From Streptomyces sp. 71268 (GTDB lineage: Bacteria > Actinomycetota > Actinomycetes > Streptomycetales > Streptomycetaceae): 64,000 nt of DNA. The stretch lies in contig NZ_CP114200.1 of assembly GCF_029392895.1 (NCBI RefSeq), positions 6,268,501 through 6,332,500 on the forward strand, read 5' to 3'. Below the pieces are notes generated by a model. The model was not told where the DNA came from and ran no database searches. It saw nothing but the letters and a program-made list of their open reading frames with translations. Made by a program: the position numbers and the translations under genes. Shown here piece by piece: positions 8,941 through 17,163 of the stretch (within the stretch, counting starts at the first letter, position 1; every line of letters begins with the position of its first letter).

Positions 8941-9803
8941 GCGCCTCCGTCGCGGAGAGCCCGGTGAGCGCCCCCGTCGCGGGCGGCGCCGCCCCCGTCC
9001 TGGTGGCCAGCGACCTGGACCGGACGCTCATCTACTCGGCCGCCGCGCTCGGGCTCGACATGCCCGACGCGCGGGCGCCGCGCCTGCTGTGCGTGGAGGT
9101 CTACCAGGCCAAGCCGTTGTCGTACCTGACCGAGACCGCCGCCGGGCTGCTCACCGAACTCGCCTCGGCCACCACCTTCGTGCCGGCCACCACCCGCACC
9201 CGCGAGCAGTTCGGGCGCATCCGGCTGCCGGGCCCGCCGCCGCGCTACGCGGTCTGCGCCAACGGCGGCCACCTCCTGGTGGACGGCGAGAGCGACCCCG
9301 ACTGGCAGCGCACGGTGGACCGGGCGCTGCGCGGCGAGTGCGCCTCGCTGGCGGAGGTACGGGCCCACCTGGTGGCCACGGCCGACCCGGCCTGGCTGCT
9401 CAAGGAGCGGGTCGCCGAGGACCTGTTCGCCTACCTCGTGGTCGAGCGCGCGCTGCTGCCCGACGGCTGGGTGGCGGAGCTGACCGACTGGGCCGACCAG
9501 CGCGGCTGGGGCGTCTCGCTCCAGGGCCGCAAGCTGTACGTGGTGCCGCGCCCGCTGACCAAGAGCGCCGCCGTCGCCGAGGTGGCGCGGCGCACCGGGG
9601 CGCGGCGGGTCCTCGCCGCCGGTGACGCCCTCCTGGACGCGGACCTGCTGCTCGCCGCCGACCAGGGCTGGCGCCCGGGCCACGGCGAGTTGGCGGCCGT
9701 GGGCTGGTCGGCGCCGCACGTCACCGCCCTCGCCGAGCGCGGGGTCGCCGCCGGTGAGGAGATCCTGCGCCAGTTCCGCAAGGCGGCGGCCGACGGCGCC
9801 TGA
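8937..9803 (+). CDS. HAD family hydrolase of the ter metabolic module
   Basis: A 288-aa HAD-superfamily phosphatase. Motif I is ASDLDRTLIYS (catalytic Asp26 and Asp28), the motif II threonine lies in VPATTRTREQF, the conserved lysine is in RPLTKSAAV and motif IV is AAGDALLDADLLLAAD. The insert between motifs suggests a C2-type cap, as in sugar and nucleotide phosphatases. It starts with a GTG that overlaps the PRTase stop (GTGA), so translation is coupled. In ter loci such HAD enzymes are expected to dephosphorylate the product of the PRTase steps. The N-terminal 20 residues are Ala/Pro-rich and the start could be one of the later GTGs. Substrate not known. Confidence 0.9.
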   Translation: MSASVAESPVSAPVAGGAAPVLVASDLDRTLIYSAAALGLDMPDARAPRLLCVEVYQAKPLSYLTETAAGLLTELASATTFVPATTRTREQFGRIRLPGPPPRYAVCANGGHLLVDGESDPDWQRTVDRALRGECASLAEVRAHLVATADPAWLLKERVAEDLFAYLVVERALLPDGWVAELTDWADQRGWGVSLQGRKLYVVPRPLTKSAAVAEVARRTGARRVLAAGDALLDADLLLAADQGWRPGHGELAAVGWSAPHVTALAERGVAAGEEILRQFRKAAADGA

Positions 9804-9832
9804 CCGGGCCGGCCACGCGGCCCGCCCGGTCA
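9801..9832. terminator. Bidirectional hairpin between HAD and dedA genes
   Basis: TGACCGG (9801-9807, including the HAD stop codon) pairs with CCGGTCA (9826-9832) around a GC-rich loop that can add GGGC/GCCC pairs. It lies between convergent genes only 46 nt apart. Confidence 0.6.
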
Positions 9833-9849
9833 GGCACCCCGGCCGCCCC

Positions 9850-10473
9850 TCAGCCGCGCCGCTTGCCGCGCCCCGGCCGGGCCAGCCGCAGGGTGACGAA
9901 GGCGAGGACGGCCAGCACGGCGGCGGCGAGCACGCCCTTGGAGTAGACCGAGACGTAGTCGGACACGTCCTCCCAGTTCTCGCCCAGGGCGTAGCCGGCC
10001 AGCACGAACGCCGTGTTCCACAGCAGGCTGCCGAGGGTGGTCAGGAGCGTGAAGACGGGCAGCGGCATCCGCTCGACGCCGGCGGGCAGGGAGATGAGGC
10101 TGCGGAAGATGGGGATCATGCGGCCGAAGAAGACCGCCTTGGTGCCGTGCCGGACGAACCAGCGCTCGGTCTTGTCGATGTCGGCCGGCTTGACCAGCGG
10201 CAGCCGCCCGGCCAGCGCGATCACCCGGTCCCGGCCGAGCAACGCGCCCACCCAGTACAGCGCGAGCGCGCCCACCACGGAGCCGGCGGTGGTCCACACC
10301 AGCGCGGCCAGCAGGTTCATGTCGCCCTGGCTGGCCGAGAAGCCGGCGAGCGGCAGGATCACCTCGCTCGGCAGCGGCGGGAACAGGTTCTCCAACGCGA
10401 TGGCGAGTCCCGCGCCCGGCGCTCCCAGGGTGTCCATGAGACCGGTTGCCCAGTCGGTGATGCGATCCGTCAT
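9850..10473 (-). CDS. DedA family membrane protein (VTT/SNARE-associated domain)
   Basis: A 207-aa inner-membrane protein of the DedA family with about five hydrophobic segments. Family signatures seen are ENLFPPLPSEVILPLAGF near residues 29-46 and the G-R-x-I-P motif FFGRMIPIFRSLISLPAG near 115-132, which carry the acidic and arginine residues needed by DedA lipid transporters. The C-terminus is basic (RPGRGKRRG). DedA proteins move phospholipid or undecaprenyl-phosphate across the membrane and affect proton motive force, drug and metalloid tolerance. The ATG at 10473 starts the MTDRITDW segment; upstream codons are GC-rich leader. It ends convergent to the ter HAD gene. A second DedA is at 24959. 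Confidence 0.92.
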   Translation of the reverse strand: MTDRITDWATGLMDTLGAPGAGLAIALENLFPPLPSEVILPLAGFSASQGDMNLLAALVWTTAGSVVGALALYWVGALLGRDRVIALAGRLPLVKPADIDKTERWFVRHGTKAVFFGRMIPIFRSLISLPAGVERMPLPVFTLLTTLGSLLWNTAFVLAGYALGENWEDVSDYVSVYSKGVLAAAVLAVLAFVTLRLARPGRGKRRG

Positions 10474-10606
10474 GCCCGAAACGCTAGGAACGGCGCCGCC
10501 CCCGGGCCATGGTGTGCGCCGCCCACCAGGCCGGCCGTCGACCACAGCCACGACCTGCGGAAATCCTCAGTGTGCCGGCCCCGGTGGGGCGGTTAGCGTG
10601 CGGGGC

Positions 10607-11875
10607 ATGGTCATGTGGGTGCGGCGCGGGCTGCGCATATCGGTGGGGCTGGTGATCGGCGGCTGCACGGCCGTGGTGGGCCTGGTGTACGCGGCGCTCA
10701 GCGGCCTGGCGCTGCTGTGCGTGTTCGTCTGGCCGCGGGCCCGGCAAACGGTGCTGCGGGCCGTGGCCGGCGGCGCGCGCCGCCTGGCGCGGGTGGAGCG
10801 GCGCCGCCTGGCGTACTTCCTGCACGTCGAGATCGGCTCCTCCTACGGCGGCAGCCGGGCGCTCGGCTACCTGGCCGTCCGCTGGCTGCTCGCTCCGCTC
10901 GGCTGCCTGGTGGTGCTCTCCGTGCTGATCGGCGCCCTGTACGGGTCGCTGATCATCTGGGGCTGGCCGATGTTCCACTCGTACAACCGCGACGAGCAGA
11001 TCTACTCCTCCGTCGCCGGCATGTTCCTGCTCTTCCTCGCCGCCCAGGGCCTGTTCGGCGTCGTCGCCCTGGAACAGCGGGTCGCCTGGTACTTCCTCGG
11101 CCCCGAACCGCAGGACGAGTTGCGCCGCCGGATCGAGGAACTGGCCAGCAGCCGGGCCGGCGTCGTCGCCGCCGTGCACGACGAGCGCCGCCGCATCGAA
11201 CGCGACCTGCACGACGGGGTGCAGCAGCGCCTCGTGGCGCTCGGCATGCTGCTCGGCCGGGCCCGCCGGGGCCAGGACGCGGCGCGCACCCAGGCCCTGT
11301 TGGAGCAGGCGCACGCGGAGAGCCGGCAGGCGCTGGACGAGCTGCGCGAGGTGGCCTGGCGGGTCTACCCCACGGTTTTGGACGAGGCGGGGCTGCGGGC
11401 CGCCCTGGAGACCGTCGCCGAACGCGTCGGGCTGCCCGTACGACTCGACTACGGCCTCACCGCCGAGCCCGCGACCGAGGTCCGCACCGTCGCCTACTTC
11501 GTCATCAGCGAGGCCGTCACCAACGCCGTCAAGCACTCCGGGGCACAGCGCGTGCACATCGCCGTGACCCGCGCCCCGGCCGAGCCCGCGCCGCCCGCCC
11601 CGGTGCCCGTCGCCACGGGGCTGCCCGGCGCGCGCGACGGAGCCCCGGAGCCGGCCCGACCCCGACCCCCGGCCCGCACCGCCCGCGGCGCCGACCGCGC
11701 CCCGTCCTTCGTCCTACGGGCGCGGATCACCGACGACGGCTCGGGCGGCGCCGACCCGACGGGCAGCGGCCTGCTCGGGCTGGCCCGCCGGGTCGCGGCC
11801 ATCGACGGCACCCTGCGGGTGGACAGCCCGCCGGGCGGCCCCACCACCATCACCGCGGAGTTGCCATGCGCGTAA
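10607..11875 (+). CDS. Sensor histidine kinase (NarL-type, HisKA_3)
   Basis: A 422-aa membrane histidine kinase. Hydrophobic segments lie near residues 13-36, 92-115 and 137-160. The HisKA_3 motif RRRIERDLHDGVQQRLVAL contains the phosphoacceptor His202. The ATPase domain shows ISEAVTNAVKHSGA (N box) and DDGSGGADPTGSGLLGL (G boxes), separated by a Pro/Ala-rich insert of about 50 residues. It phosphorylates the response regulator encoded immediately downstream with a 10-nt overlap. The ATG at 10607 is probably leaderless: TAGCGT ends 7 nt before it and there is no Shine-Dalgarno sequence. The signal sensed is unknown; extracellular loops are very short, so it may sense the membrane itself. Confidence 0.93.
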   Translation: MVMWVRRGLRISVGLVIGGCTAVVGLVYAALSGLALLCVFVWPRARQTVLRAVAGGARRLARVERRRLAYFLHVEIGSSYGGSRALGYLAVRWLLAPLGCLVVLSVLIGALYGSLIIWGWPMFHSYNRDEQIYSSVAGMFLLFLAAQGLFGVVALEQRVAWYFLGPEPQDELRRRIEELASSRAGVVAAVHDERRRIERDLHDGVQQRLVALGMLLGRARRGQDAARTQALLEQAHAESRQALDELREVAWRVYPTVLDEAGLRAALETVAERVGLPVRLDYGLTAEPATEVRTVAYFVISEAVTNAVKHSGAQRVHIAVTRAPAEPAPPAPVPVATGLPGARDGAPEPARPRPPARTARGADRAPSFVLRARITDDGSGGADPTGSGLLGLARRVAAIDGTLRVDSPPGGPTTITAELPCA

Positions 11876-12522
11876 TCCTGGCCGACGACTCGACCCTGCT
11901 GCGCGAGGGCCTGGTGCGGCTGCTGACCGAGGAGGGCCACGACGTCGTCGCGGCCGTCGGCGACGCCACCGCGCTGCTGGCGGCGGTGGACGAGCACCCG
12001 GCGGACGCGGTCTGCGTCGACGTGCGGATGCCCCCCACCCACACCGACGAGGGGCTGCGCGCCGCCCTGGAGATCCGCGGCCGCCACCCCGGGCTCGGGG
12101 TGCTCGTGCTCTCCCAGTACGTCGAGAAGCGCTACGCCACCGAGCTGCTCACGGGTGAGATGACCGCCGGCGGCGGGGGCGTCGGCTATCTGCTGAAGGA
12201 CCGGGTCATGCAGGTGGACGAGTTCCTGGACGCCCTGGAGCGGGTCGCCGCGGGCCAGGCCGCCTTCGACCCCGAGGTGGTACGCCAACTCCTGGCCCGC
12301 AGCACCCACACGGACCCGCTCGCCCGGCTCACCGAGCGCGAGCGCGAGGTGCTCGGCGAGATGGCGCAGGGGCACGCCAACGCCGCCATCGCGCAGCGGC
12401 TGCACGTCTCCCGCAGCGCCGTCGAGAAACACATCAACGCCATCTTCGACAAGCTGGAGCTGACCGGAACCACCGGCTACAGCCGCCGGGTGCTTGCCGT
12501 GCTCCGCTACGTGGGTAGTTAG
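11866..12522 (+). CDS. Response regulator, NarL/LuxR family
   Basis: A 218-aa regulator. The receiver domain (1-120) has ILADDST (acidic pocket D7/D8), phosphoacceptor Asp52 in VDVRMPP, and the conserved lysine in YLLKDRV. The C-terminal LuxR helix-turn-helix spans LTEREREVLGEMAQGHANAAIAQRLHV and SRSAVEKHINAIFDKL (about 152-200). It overlaps the kinase gene by 10 nt, so the pair is translationally coupled. The partner signal and target genes are not evident; autoregulation is possible. A strong hairpin terminates the operon. Confidence 0.95.
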   Translation: MRVILADDSTLLREGLVRLLTEEGHDVVAAVGDATALLAAVDEHPADAVCVDVRMPPTHTDEGLRAALEIRGRHPGLGVLVLSQYVEKRYATELLTGEMTAGGGGVGYLLKDRVMQVDEFLDALERVAAGQAAFDPEVVRQLLARSTHTDPLARLTEREREVLGEMAQGHANAAIAQRLHVSRSAVEKHINAIFDKLELTGTTGYSRRVLAVLRYVGS

Positions 12523-12531
12523 GGCGGGATC

Positions 12532-12562
12532 GCCCCGTGCGGCACGCCGTGCCGCCCGGGGC
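12532..12562 (+). terminator. Terminator of the two-component operon
   Basis: GCCCCG-t-GCGGCAC pairs with GTGCCGC-c-CGGGGC around a 3-nt loop: 13 base pairs with one mismatch, starting 10 nt after the response regulator stop. Confidence 0.8.
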
Positions 12563-12658
12563 GCTCGCCCAGGGCGGCCACACCGCTCGGTGGGCGGTCG
12601 CCGCCTTCGGGCGAGTGCGAGGAACGCCGTCGCTCCGCAGTGAGAGGGAAGGGTTTCC

Positions 12659-13321
12659 ATGGCCGATTCCAAGCGTCCGGCACAGTCCAGCGCGCTGCAC
12701 GCCTACGTACTGGCGCACAACCCCCCACCCGACGCCGTACAGCGCGAACTCGTCGCCCGGACCAGGGCCGCCCTGCCGGACCACGCGGGCATGCAGATCG
12801 CCCAGGAGCAGGGGCCGCTGCTCGCGTTCCTGGTCCGGCTGATCGGCGCCCGCCACGTCGTGGAGATCGGCACCTTCACCGGTCTGTCCACCCTGTGCAT
12901 GGCCCGGGCGCTGCCCCCGGACGGAAGGCTCATCGCCTGCGACGTCTCCGCCGAGTGGGCGGAGTACGGCCGCGCGGCCTGGCAGCGCGCCGACGTCGCC
13001 GACCGCATCGACCTGCGCATCGCCCCCGCCCTCCGGACGCTGCGCGCGATGCCCCCCGAACCCCATGTCGACCTGGCCTTCATCGACGCCGACAAGCAGG
13101 GCTACCTGGCCTACTGGGAGGAGCTGGTGCCCCGGATGCGCCCGGGCGGGCTGATCGCCGCCGACAACGTCTGTTACGGCGGCGAGGTCGCCGACCTGTC
13201 CTCCGCGTCCCCCAACGGCGCCGCGATCCACGCCTTCAACGAGCACGTGCTGGCCGACCCCCGGGTGGACTCGGTGATGCTGGAGGTCGCCGACGGCCTG
13301 ACACTGGCCCGCCGCCGCTAA
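12659..13321 (+). CDS. O-methyltransferase, class I SAM-dependent (caffeoyl-CoA OMT type)
   Basis: A 220-aa methyltransferase of the O-methyltransferase/CCoAOMT family. The SAM-binding motif I is VVEIGTFTGLSTLCMA (about 68-83), followed by ACDVSAEWAEYGR (motif with the acidic ribose ligand), and FIDADKQGYLAYWEE and GGLIAADNVCYGG, where the Asp residues coordinate a divalent metal and position a catechol-like substrate. Length matches the family. GAGAGGGAAGGG lies just before the ATG. It stands alone, downstream of a terminator. Substrate unknown; related enzymes act on catechols or on secondary-metabolite intermediates. Confidence 0.93.
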   Translation: MADSKRPAQSSALHAYVLAHNPPPDAVQRELVARTRAALPDHAGMQIAQEQGPLLAFLVRLIGARHVVEIGTFTGLSTLCMARALPPDGRLIACDVSAEWAEYGRAAWQRADVADRIDLRIAPALRTLRAMPPEPHVDLAFIDADKQGYLAYWEELVPRMRPGGLIAADNVCYGGEVADLSSASPNGAAIHAFNEHVLADPRVDSVMLEVADGLTLARRR

Positions 13322-13475
13322 CCACCCCGCCCCGGCCCCGGGGCGTCCGGCGAACGCGCCGCGCGCGGCTAGGCTCCCCTCCCAGGACGCGCGCGGCGCC
13401 AGCACCTCGCGGCACGGCTGTACGTGACGAGGGGCGCTGGCCAGGCGCGGGCGCGGGAGACGTGGAGGAGAGGCA

Positions 13476-14300
13476 GTGGTGAACGGCGCGACCGCGGGCG
13501 ACACCGCGGCGGGCGGTGCCGTGGCGGGCGGCGCGCCCGCGGGCCGGCCGCGGACGATGTACCAGAAGGTGGCCGCCGACCTGCGGCAGGCGATCACCGA
13601 CGGGGCGTACGGATCGGGCGGCCGGCTACCGGCCGAGGGCGACCTGGCGCAGCGCTACGGCGTCTCGCGCGGCACCGTACGACAGGCGCTCGCCGTGCTC
13701 CGCGCGGAGGGCCTGGTCACCTCCCGGCGCGGCACCCGCCGGGTCGTGCTCGGCTCCGAGGGCGCGCAGAGCTTCGGCGAACTCCTCAGCTTCACCCGCT
13801 GGGCCCGCTCCATCGACGAGGAGCCCGGCGGCCGGGTCGTCTCGATCGAGCGCCACCCGGCCGACGCCACCGAACGCGAGCTACTCCGGCTCGACACCCA
13901 GGCCACGGTCTACCGCATGCTCCGGGTCCGTACGCTCTCCGGCCGGCCGGTCATGATCGAGCGCACGGTCTACCCGGAGTCCGTCGGCGCCCTCGTCGCC
14001 GCGCTGGACCCGGACACCGTCTCGCACACGGTACGGCTCGAGGAACAGGGCGTCATGATCGCCGACGCGCACCACACCATCGACCTCGTACGGGCCGACG
14101 CGGACGACGCCCGGCTGCTCGGCTGCCAACCCGGCGACCCGCTGCTCCGCGAGCGCCGCCGCAGCACCGATCCGGCCGGCGCGCCCATCGAGTGGTCGGA
14201 CGACCGGTACGTACCCGGCACGATGGCCTTCACGGTGCACAGCTCGGCCGCCACCGGCTCACTCGCCCGGCGCCGCGCCACCCCCGAGGAACCGGACTAG
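13476..14300 (+). CDS. GntR family transcriptional regulator (HutC subfamily, UTRA domain)
   Basis: A 274-aa repressor. The N-terminal winged helix is YQKVAADLRQAITDGAYGSG, then LPAEGDLAQRYGVSRGTVRQAL (about residues 29-75). The C-terminal UTRA effector domain (about 95-255) contains VYRMLRVRTLSGRPVMIERT and PLLRERRRSTDPAGAPIEWS, and ends with the usual EWSDDRYVPGTMAFT pattern. HutC-type regulators bind sugars, amino sugars or amino acids. The GTG start is preceded by GGAGGAGAGG. An Ala/Gly-rich 28-residue leader precedes the DNA-binding domain. It is convergent with the FmdB gene; no obvious cognate operon adjoins it. Confidence 0.93.
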   Translation: MVNGATAGDTAAGGAVAGGAPAGRPRTMYQKVAADLRQAITDGAYGSGGRLPAEGDLAQRYGVSRGTVRQALAVLRAEGLVTSRRGTRRVVLGSEGAQSFGELLSFTRWARSIDEEPGGRVVSIERHPADATERELLRLDTQATVYRMLRVRTLSGRPVMIERTVYPESVGALVAALDPDTVSHTVRLEEQGVMIADAHHTIDLVRADADDARLLGCQPGDPLLRERRRSTDPAGAPIEWSDDRYVPGTMAFTVHSSAATGSLARRRATPEEPD

Positions 14301-14424
14301 GACGCGGACGCGGGACCAGGCCGGGCCCCGGCCCCGCCACCGGCGGAACGCTGAGCGCGCGGGCCGGCGGACAGGTGGGCCGGGACGGCCTGGTAGGGAC
14401 GCCGAGCGCGTTACTTGCGGGCGC

Positions 14425-14649
14425 TCAGCCGCAGCAGCCACCGCCGCAGCAACCGCCCCCGCCCCCGCCGCCCGCGGCGGGCGCGGGACCACGCGAGGCG
14501 GCGCCGGTACCGACGGCGACCGTCGACAGCAGCTTGACCGTGTCGCCGTGCCCGTCGGGGCAGGTGGCGGGCGCGTTGAAGTCCGCCATGGGCCGGCTCA
14601 GCTCGAAGTTGGCGCCACAGGCGCGGCAGCGGTATTCGTAACGAGGCAT
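14425..14649 (-). CDS. FmdB family zinc-ribbon protein with Gly/Cys tail
   Basis: A 74-aa protein. The N-terminus MPRYEYRCRACGANFEL with CPDGHGD is the FmdB/YhbB-type zinc ribbon (C8, C11 and a second pair formed around ATCPDGHGD). The last 15 residues are almost only glycine and cysteine (GGGGGGCCGGGCCG), giving a dense cluster of four cysteines that could bind metal. These small proteins are common downstream or beside metabolic and regulatory genes; their function is poorly known. It is convergent with the GntR gene. Confidence 0.88.
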   Translation of the reverse strand: MPRYEYRCRACGANFELSRPMADFNAPATCPDGHGDTVKLLSTVAVGTGAASRGPAPAAGGGGGGGCCGGGCCG

Positions 14650-14761
14650 GCCCGCAGCCTAATCGCGATCCGCCGCCGGCCGGACCCCTGTGCGCAACCC
14701 CGTCCCGACCGCCGCCCCACGGCCACGCGGCCCGCGCGTCGTGGCCGGGAGTCGGCGCGGG

Positions 14762-16348
14762 TCAGCCGCCGGACGCCCCGCGCTCCTCGCGGATCTCCCG
14801 CACCACCCGGGCCGCGGTCTGCCGCACGGCCTCGGTCTCGGTGAGGAAGTGCCACCAGTCGGGGTGCCGCCCCTCCAGACCGGCGATCGCGCGGTCCAGC
14901 CGCGCGACGGCGTCGTCGAGCGGGCGGGCGTGGCGCGGATCGGGGGTGTTGCGCCCCGCCATGGCCAGCCGCTGCGCGTCCCGCACGGCGAACCGGGTGC
15001 GCTCCACCTCGTGCGCCTGGTCGTGGGAGACCTCGTCCAGCCGGCGCAGCCGGTCGCCGGCGGTGGACACCGCCTCGTCGGTGGTGTTGAGCAGCGCCCG
15101 CGCCGTGGACAGCAGGGCCAGCGCGTCCGGCCAGCGCTGCTCGTCGCGGGCCACCCGCGCCTCGGCCAGCCTGGCCTCGGCCTGCGCCACCGCGTGCGCG
15201 GCCTGCTCGGGCACGGGCTGGAGGTCCTGCCAGCAGGCGGCGCTGTAGCGCCGGCGCAACTCGCTGAGCACCGGCTCGACGCCCGCGGCGCGCGTGGTGA
15301 TGGCCTCGGCCCTGGTGCGCAGCGAGACCAGCCGTTTGTCGATGTCGGCGGCGGTCGCCGGCAGCCGCTCGGCTTCCCCGCGCACGGCCTCGGCCGCGCG
15401 CAGCACGTGATCGGCGCGCCGGATCGTCTCCTGTACGCCGTGCTGCCCGGCGCCCTGGTTGAGCTTGGTCAGCTCGGGCGAGAGCGCGGCGAGCCGGGCC
15501 GCCAACTCGTCGGCCCGCAGCCCGGAGGCTCGTACCGCGTCCAGCGCCTGGGTGGCGGCCAGCAGCGCCTGCCGGGCCCGTTCGACGGCCGGCGCCAGCC
15601 GGGCCAACTGGGTCTCGGCCGTACGCAACAAGGGCGCCAGGCCCTCGGCGAACCGGTCGAGGTCCCCCTTGGCGCGCTCCAGACCGGCCTTGGCCCGCGT
15701 CAGTTCGGCACGGGCGCGGGAGGCGGCGGAGGCTTCCAGGTCGTCGCGGTCCAGGTCGTGCGAGTCGACGGCGCTGATGTAGTCGTGGCTGGCCTGGTCG
15801 ATGCGCTGACCGAGCGCCGCGAAGTCGCTGACGGCCCGGCGCGCGGCGGGGGAGTCGTCCACGGCCGCGATCGTCTCGATGGAGATCCGCAGGTCCCGCT
15901 GGGCGGTGTCCAGCTCGTAGAACGCGGCGGCGGCGGCGTCCTTGGCCGCCTGCGCGTCGGCCCGCTGACTCTCACCCCGCCCGAACCAGCGCCGCGTCCC
16001 GCCCCCGGTGAACGACCCGGCCAGCGCGGCCAGCACCAGCGGCACCGGCAGCGCGACGAGCACGAGGACGTCCCCGGCCACCCGGCGCGTGGCACCGCCG
16101 CCGCAGGCGCGTCCGGCCGCACGGCGGGCCACGGCGGCGGAGCCGGCGCCGCGCCGTACGGCAGCGGCGGCGGTCGCACCGGCTTCGGCGGTGGCGCCGG
16201 CACCGGCCCTGGTGGTGGCACCGGCGCGGGCTTCGGCGCCCGCGTGGGCCGGGCTGGTCACGGCGGCCGGGGCGACGGCGCGGGCGGGCGGTCGGCCATG
16301 AAGCAGGCGACGTGCTAGGCGTACAGACTGCGCGGTGGTCGCCGTCAC
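14762..16348 (-). CDS. Coiled-coil membrane protein, function unknown
   Basis: A 528-aa protein I cannot assign to a known function. An Ala/Arg/Gly-rich N-terminal 85 residues precede one strong hydrophobic segment (VAGDVLVLVALPVPLVLAALAG in two overlapping stretches). The rest is long alpha-helical, heptad-rich sequence with repeated leucine/alanine/arginine patterns (RAELTRAKAGLERAKGDLDR, VERARQALLAATQALDAV, ARLAEARVARDEQRW), typical of coiled coil. It is likely membrane-anchored with a cytoplasmic or extracellular helical rod. The GTG at 16348 follows GAGAGGG closely; an upstream ATG at 16387 after GGGTGGGAG is an equal alternative. It is transcribed away from the tRNA-Val gene. Confidence 0.75.
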   Translation of the reverse strand: MTATTAQSVRLARRLLHGRPPARAVAPAAVTSPAHAGAEARAGATTRAGAGATAEAGATAAAAVRRGAGSAAVARRAAGRACGGGATRRVAGDVLVLVALPVPLVLAALAGSFTGGGTRRWFGRGESQRADAQAAKDAAAAAFYELDTAQRDLRISIETIAAVDDSPAARRAVSDFAALGQRIDQASHDYISAVDSHDLDRDDLEASAASRARAELTRAKAGLERAKGDLDRFAEGLAPLLRTAETQLARLAPAVERARQALLAATQALDAVRASGLRADELAARLAALSPELTKLNQGAGQHGVQETIRRADHVLRAAEAVRGEAERLPATAADIDKRLVSLRTRAEAITTRAAGVEPVLSELRRRYSAACWQDLQPVPEQAAHAVAQAEARLAEARVARDEQRWPDALALLSTARALLNTTDEAVSTAGDRLRRLDEVSHDQAHEVERTRFAVRDAQRLAMAGRNTPDPRHARPLDDAVARLDRAIAGLEGRHPDWWHFLTETEAVRQTAARVVREIREERGASGG

Positions 16349-16585
16349 TACCCTCTCCCGATGAATCGCCCCAGGCCCGGATGCCATTCTCCCACCCGTT
16401 AGGGACGAACACACGGGCCGGATAGTTCGCGCCCCACCCAGCCGATCCGAGCACCCCCCGCCCCTCGCCTCCACCCTCCGCCCCTGCCCAGCGCCCCCAC
16501 GGCCCGACCGGCCGCGGCCCGGGCCCACAGGGGCACGAGTTTGCGAGTACGGGGCCGGGTCGGGGTAGGCTGTCGGCGCGTGCCA

Positions 16586-16657
16586 GGGCGCATAGCTCAG
16601 CGGTAGAGCGCTGCTCTTACAAAGCAGATGTCACAGGTTCGATCCCTGTTGTGCCCA
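16586..16657 (+). tRNA. tRNA-Val (anticodon UAC)
   Basis: A 72-nt cloverleaf. The acceptor stem GGGCGCA pairs with TGTGCCC (one G-U), the D arm is GCTCAGCGGTAGAGC, the anticodon stem CTGCT/AGCAG encloses CTTACAA with anticodon TAC (valine, GUA codons), and the T arm ACAGG-TTCGATC-CCTGT is standard. CCA is not encoded (CCC follows the discriminator A). A long hairpin terminator follows directly. Confidence 0.97.
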
Positions 16658-16662
16658 CCCAG

Positions 16663-16715
16663 CCGGCCTGGTCCCTCCTCGCGAGACCGCGAGAGGGACC
16701 GGGCCGGAAGTGTTT
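16663..16715 (+). terminator. Long terminator hairpin after tRNA-Val
   Basis: CCGGCC-t-GGTCCCTC-c-TCGCG pairs with CGCGA-GAGGGACC-g-GGCCGG around an AGAC loop, about 19 base pairs with one bulge and one mismatch, followed by AAGTGTTTT. It is one of the few terminators here with a T-run. Confidence 0.9.
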
Positions 16716-16940
16716 TCCGGGCCCGGTGGCGGAGCGCGTCGGGCGAGGTGTCGGTGGTCGGGTTCGTCGGCGCGTACGAGCCTCCCGCCCGACCCCGCCG
16801 CAGCCCCCGGAACCGGGCTCCGAAACGGTGTCGGAGGGTCCCGGCCGGCCGGCGAGGCCGCCCGTGGAGCGCATACTTCAAGCCCACTCTCGCGGAGCAT
16901 GTTTGACGCCACGTCAACAACAAGAGTCCGGGGGTGTCTT

Positions 16941-16954
16941 CACTCGTACGAGTG
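16941..16954. promoter_or_regulatory. Perfect 14-bp palindrome CACTCGTACGAGTG
   Basis: A fully self-complementary 14-mer lying about 210 nt before the STAS start codon. Perfect symmetry suggests a dimeric repressor or activator site. I do not recognise the regulator. Confidence 0.45.
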
Positions 16955-16966
16955 TTCTTCGGCTCC

Positions 16967-16981
16967 CAAGAATCGTTCTTG
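16967..16981. promoter_or_regulatory. Inverted repeat CAAGAA-TCG-TTCTTG
   Basis: A second dyad with perfect 6-bp arms and a 3-nt spacer, its centre 26 or 27 bp from that of the first palindrome. The pair looks like a two-site operator in the STAS promoter region. Confidence 0.45.
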
Positions 16982-17163
16982 CATGCCCTCTCGATGAGGC
17001 TCGCCGCTAGCGTGGCCCGTCTGTCACCCCAGTTGCCAATGGCGTGAAATCGACGTCGGCGAGCACCAGGCACCGGCACCAGGCGTACCCGTGCCAGGGC
17101 GGCAGGTCAGGCGGACATGGGGACCTCGGCATGGGCTGTGACCATCAACGGAGGACGGCGGCG

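Larger units (their letters stand above)
16716..17163. other. Intergenic region before the STAS gene, with two perfect palindromes
   Basis: No gene is visible. The stretch 16905-17040 is noticeably less GC-rich than its surroundings and holds two adjacent perfect inverted repeats (listed separately), so it is probably the promoter region of the STAS gene. Nothing suggests an attachment site or integrase beside the tRNA. Confidence 0.5.

Noticed and set aside
14690..16318. 542-codon plus-strand frame opposite the coiled-coil gene
   Set aside because: Gly/Arg/Gln-rich shadow; the minus strand shows a membrane segment and regular heptads.
16586..17163. Integrated element at tRNA-Val
   Set aside because: No integrase, no duplicated tRNA 3' end and no change in gene content beside the tRNA.
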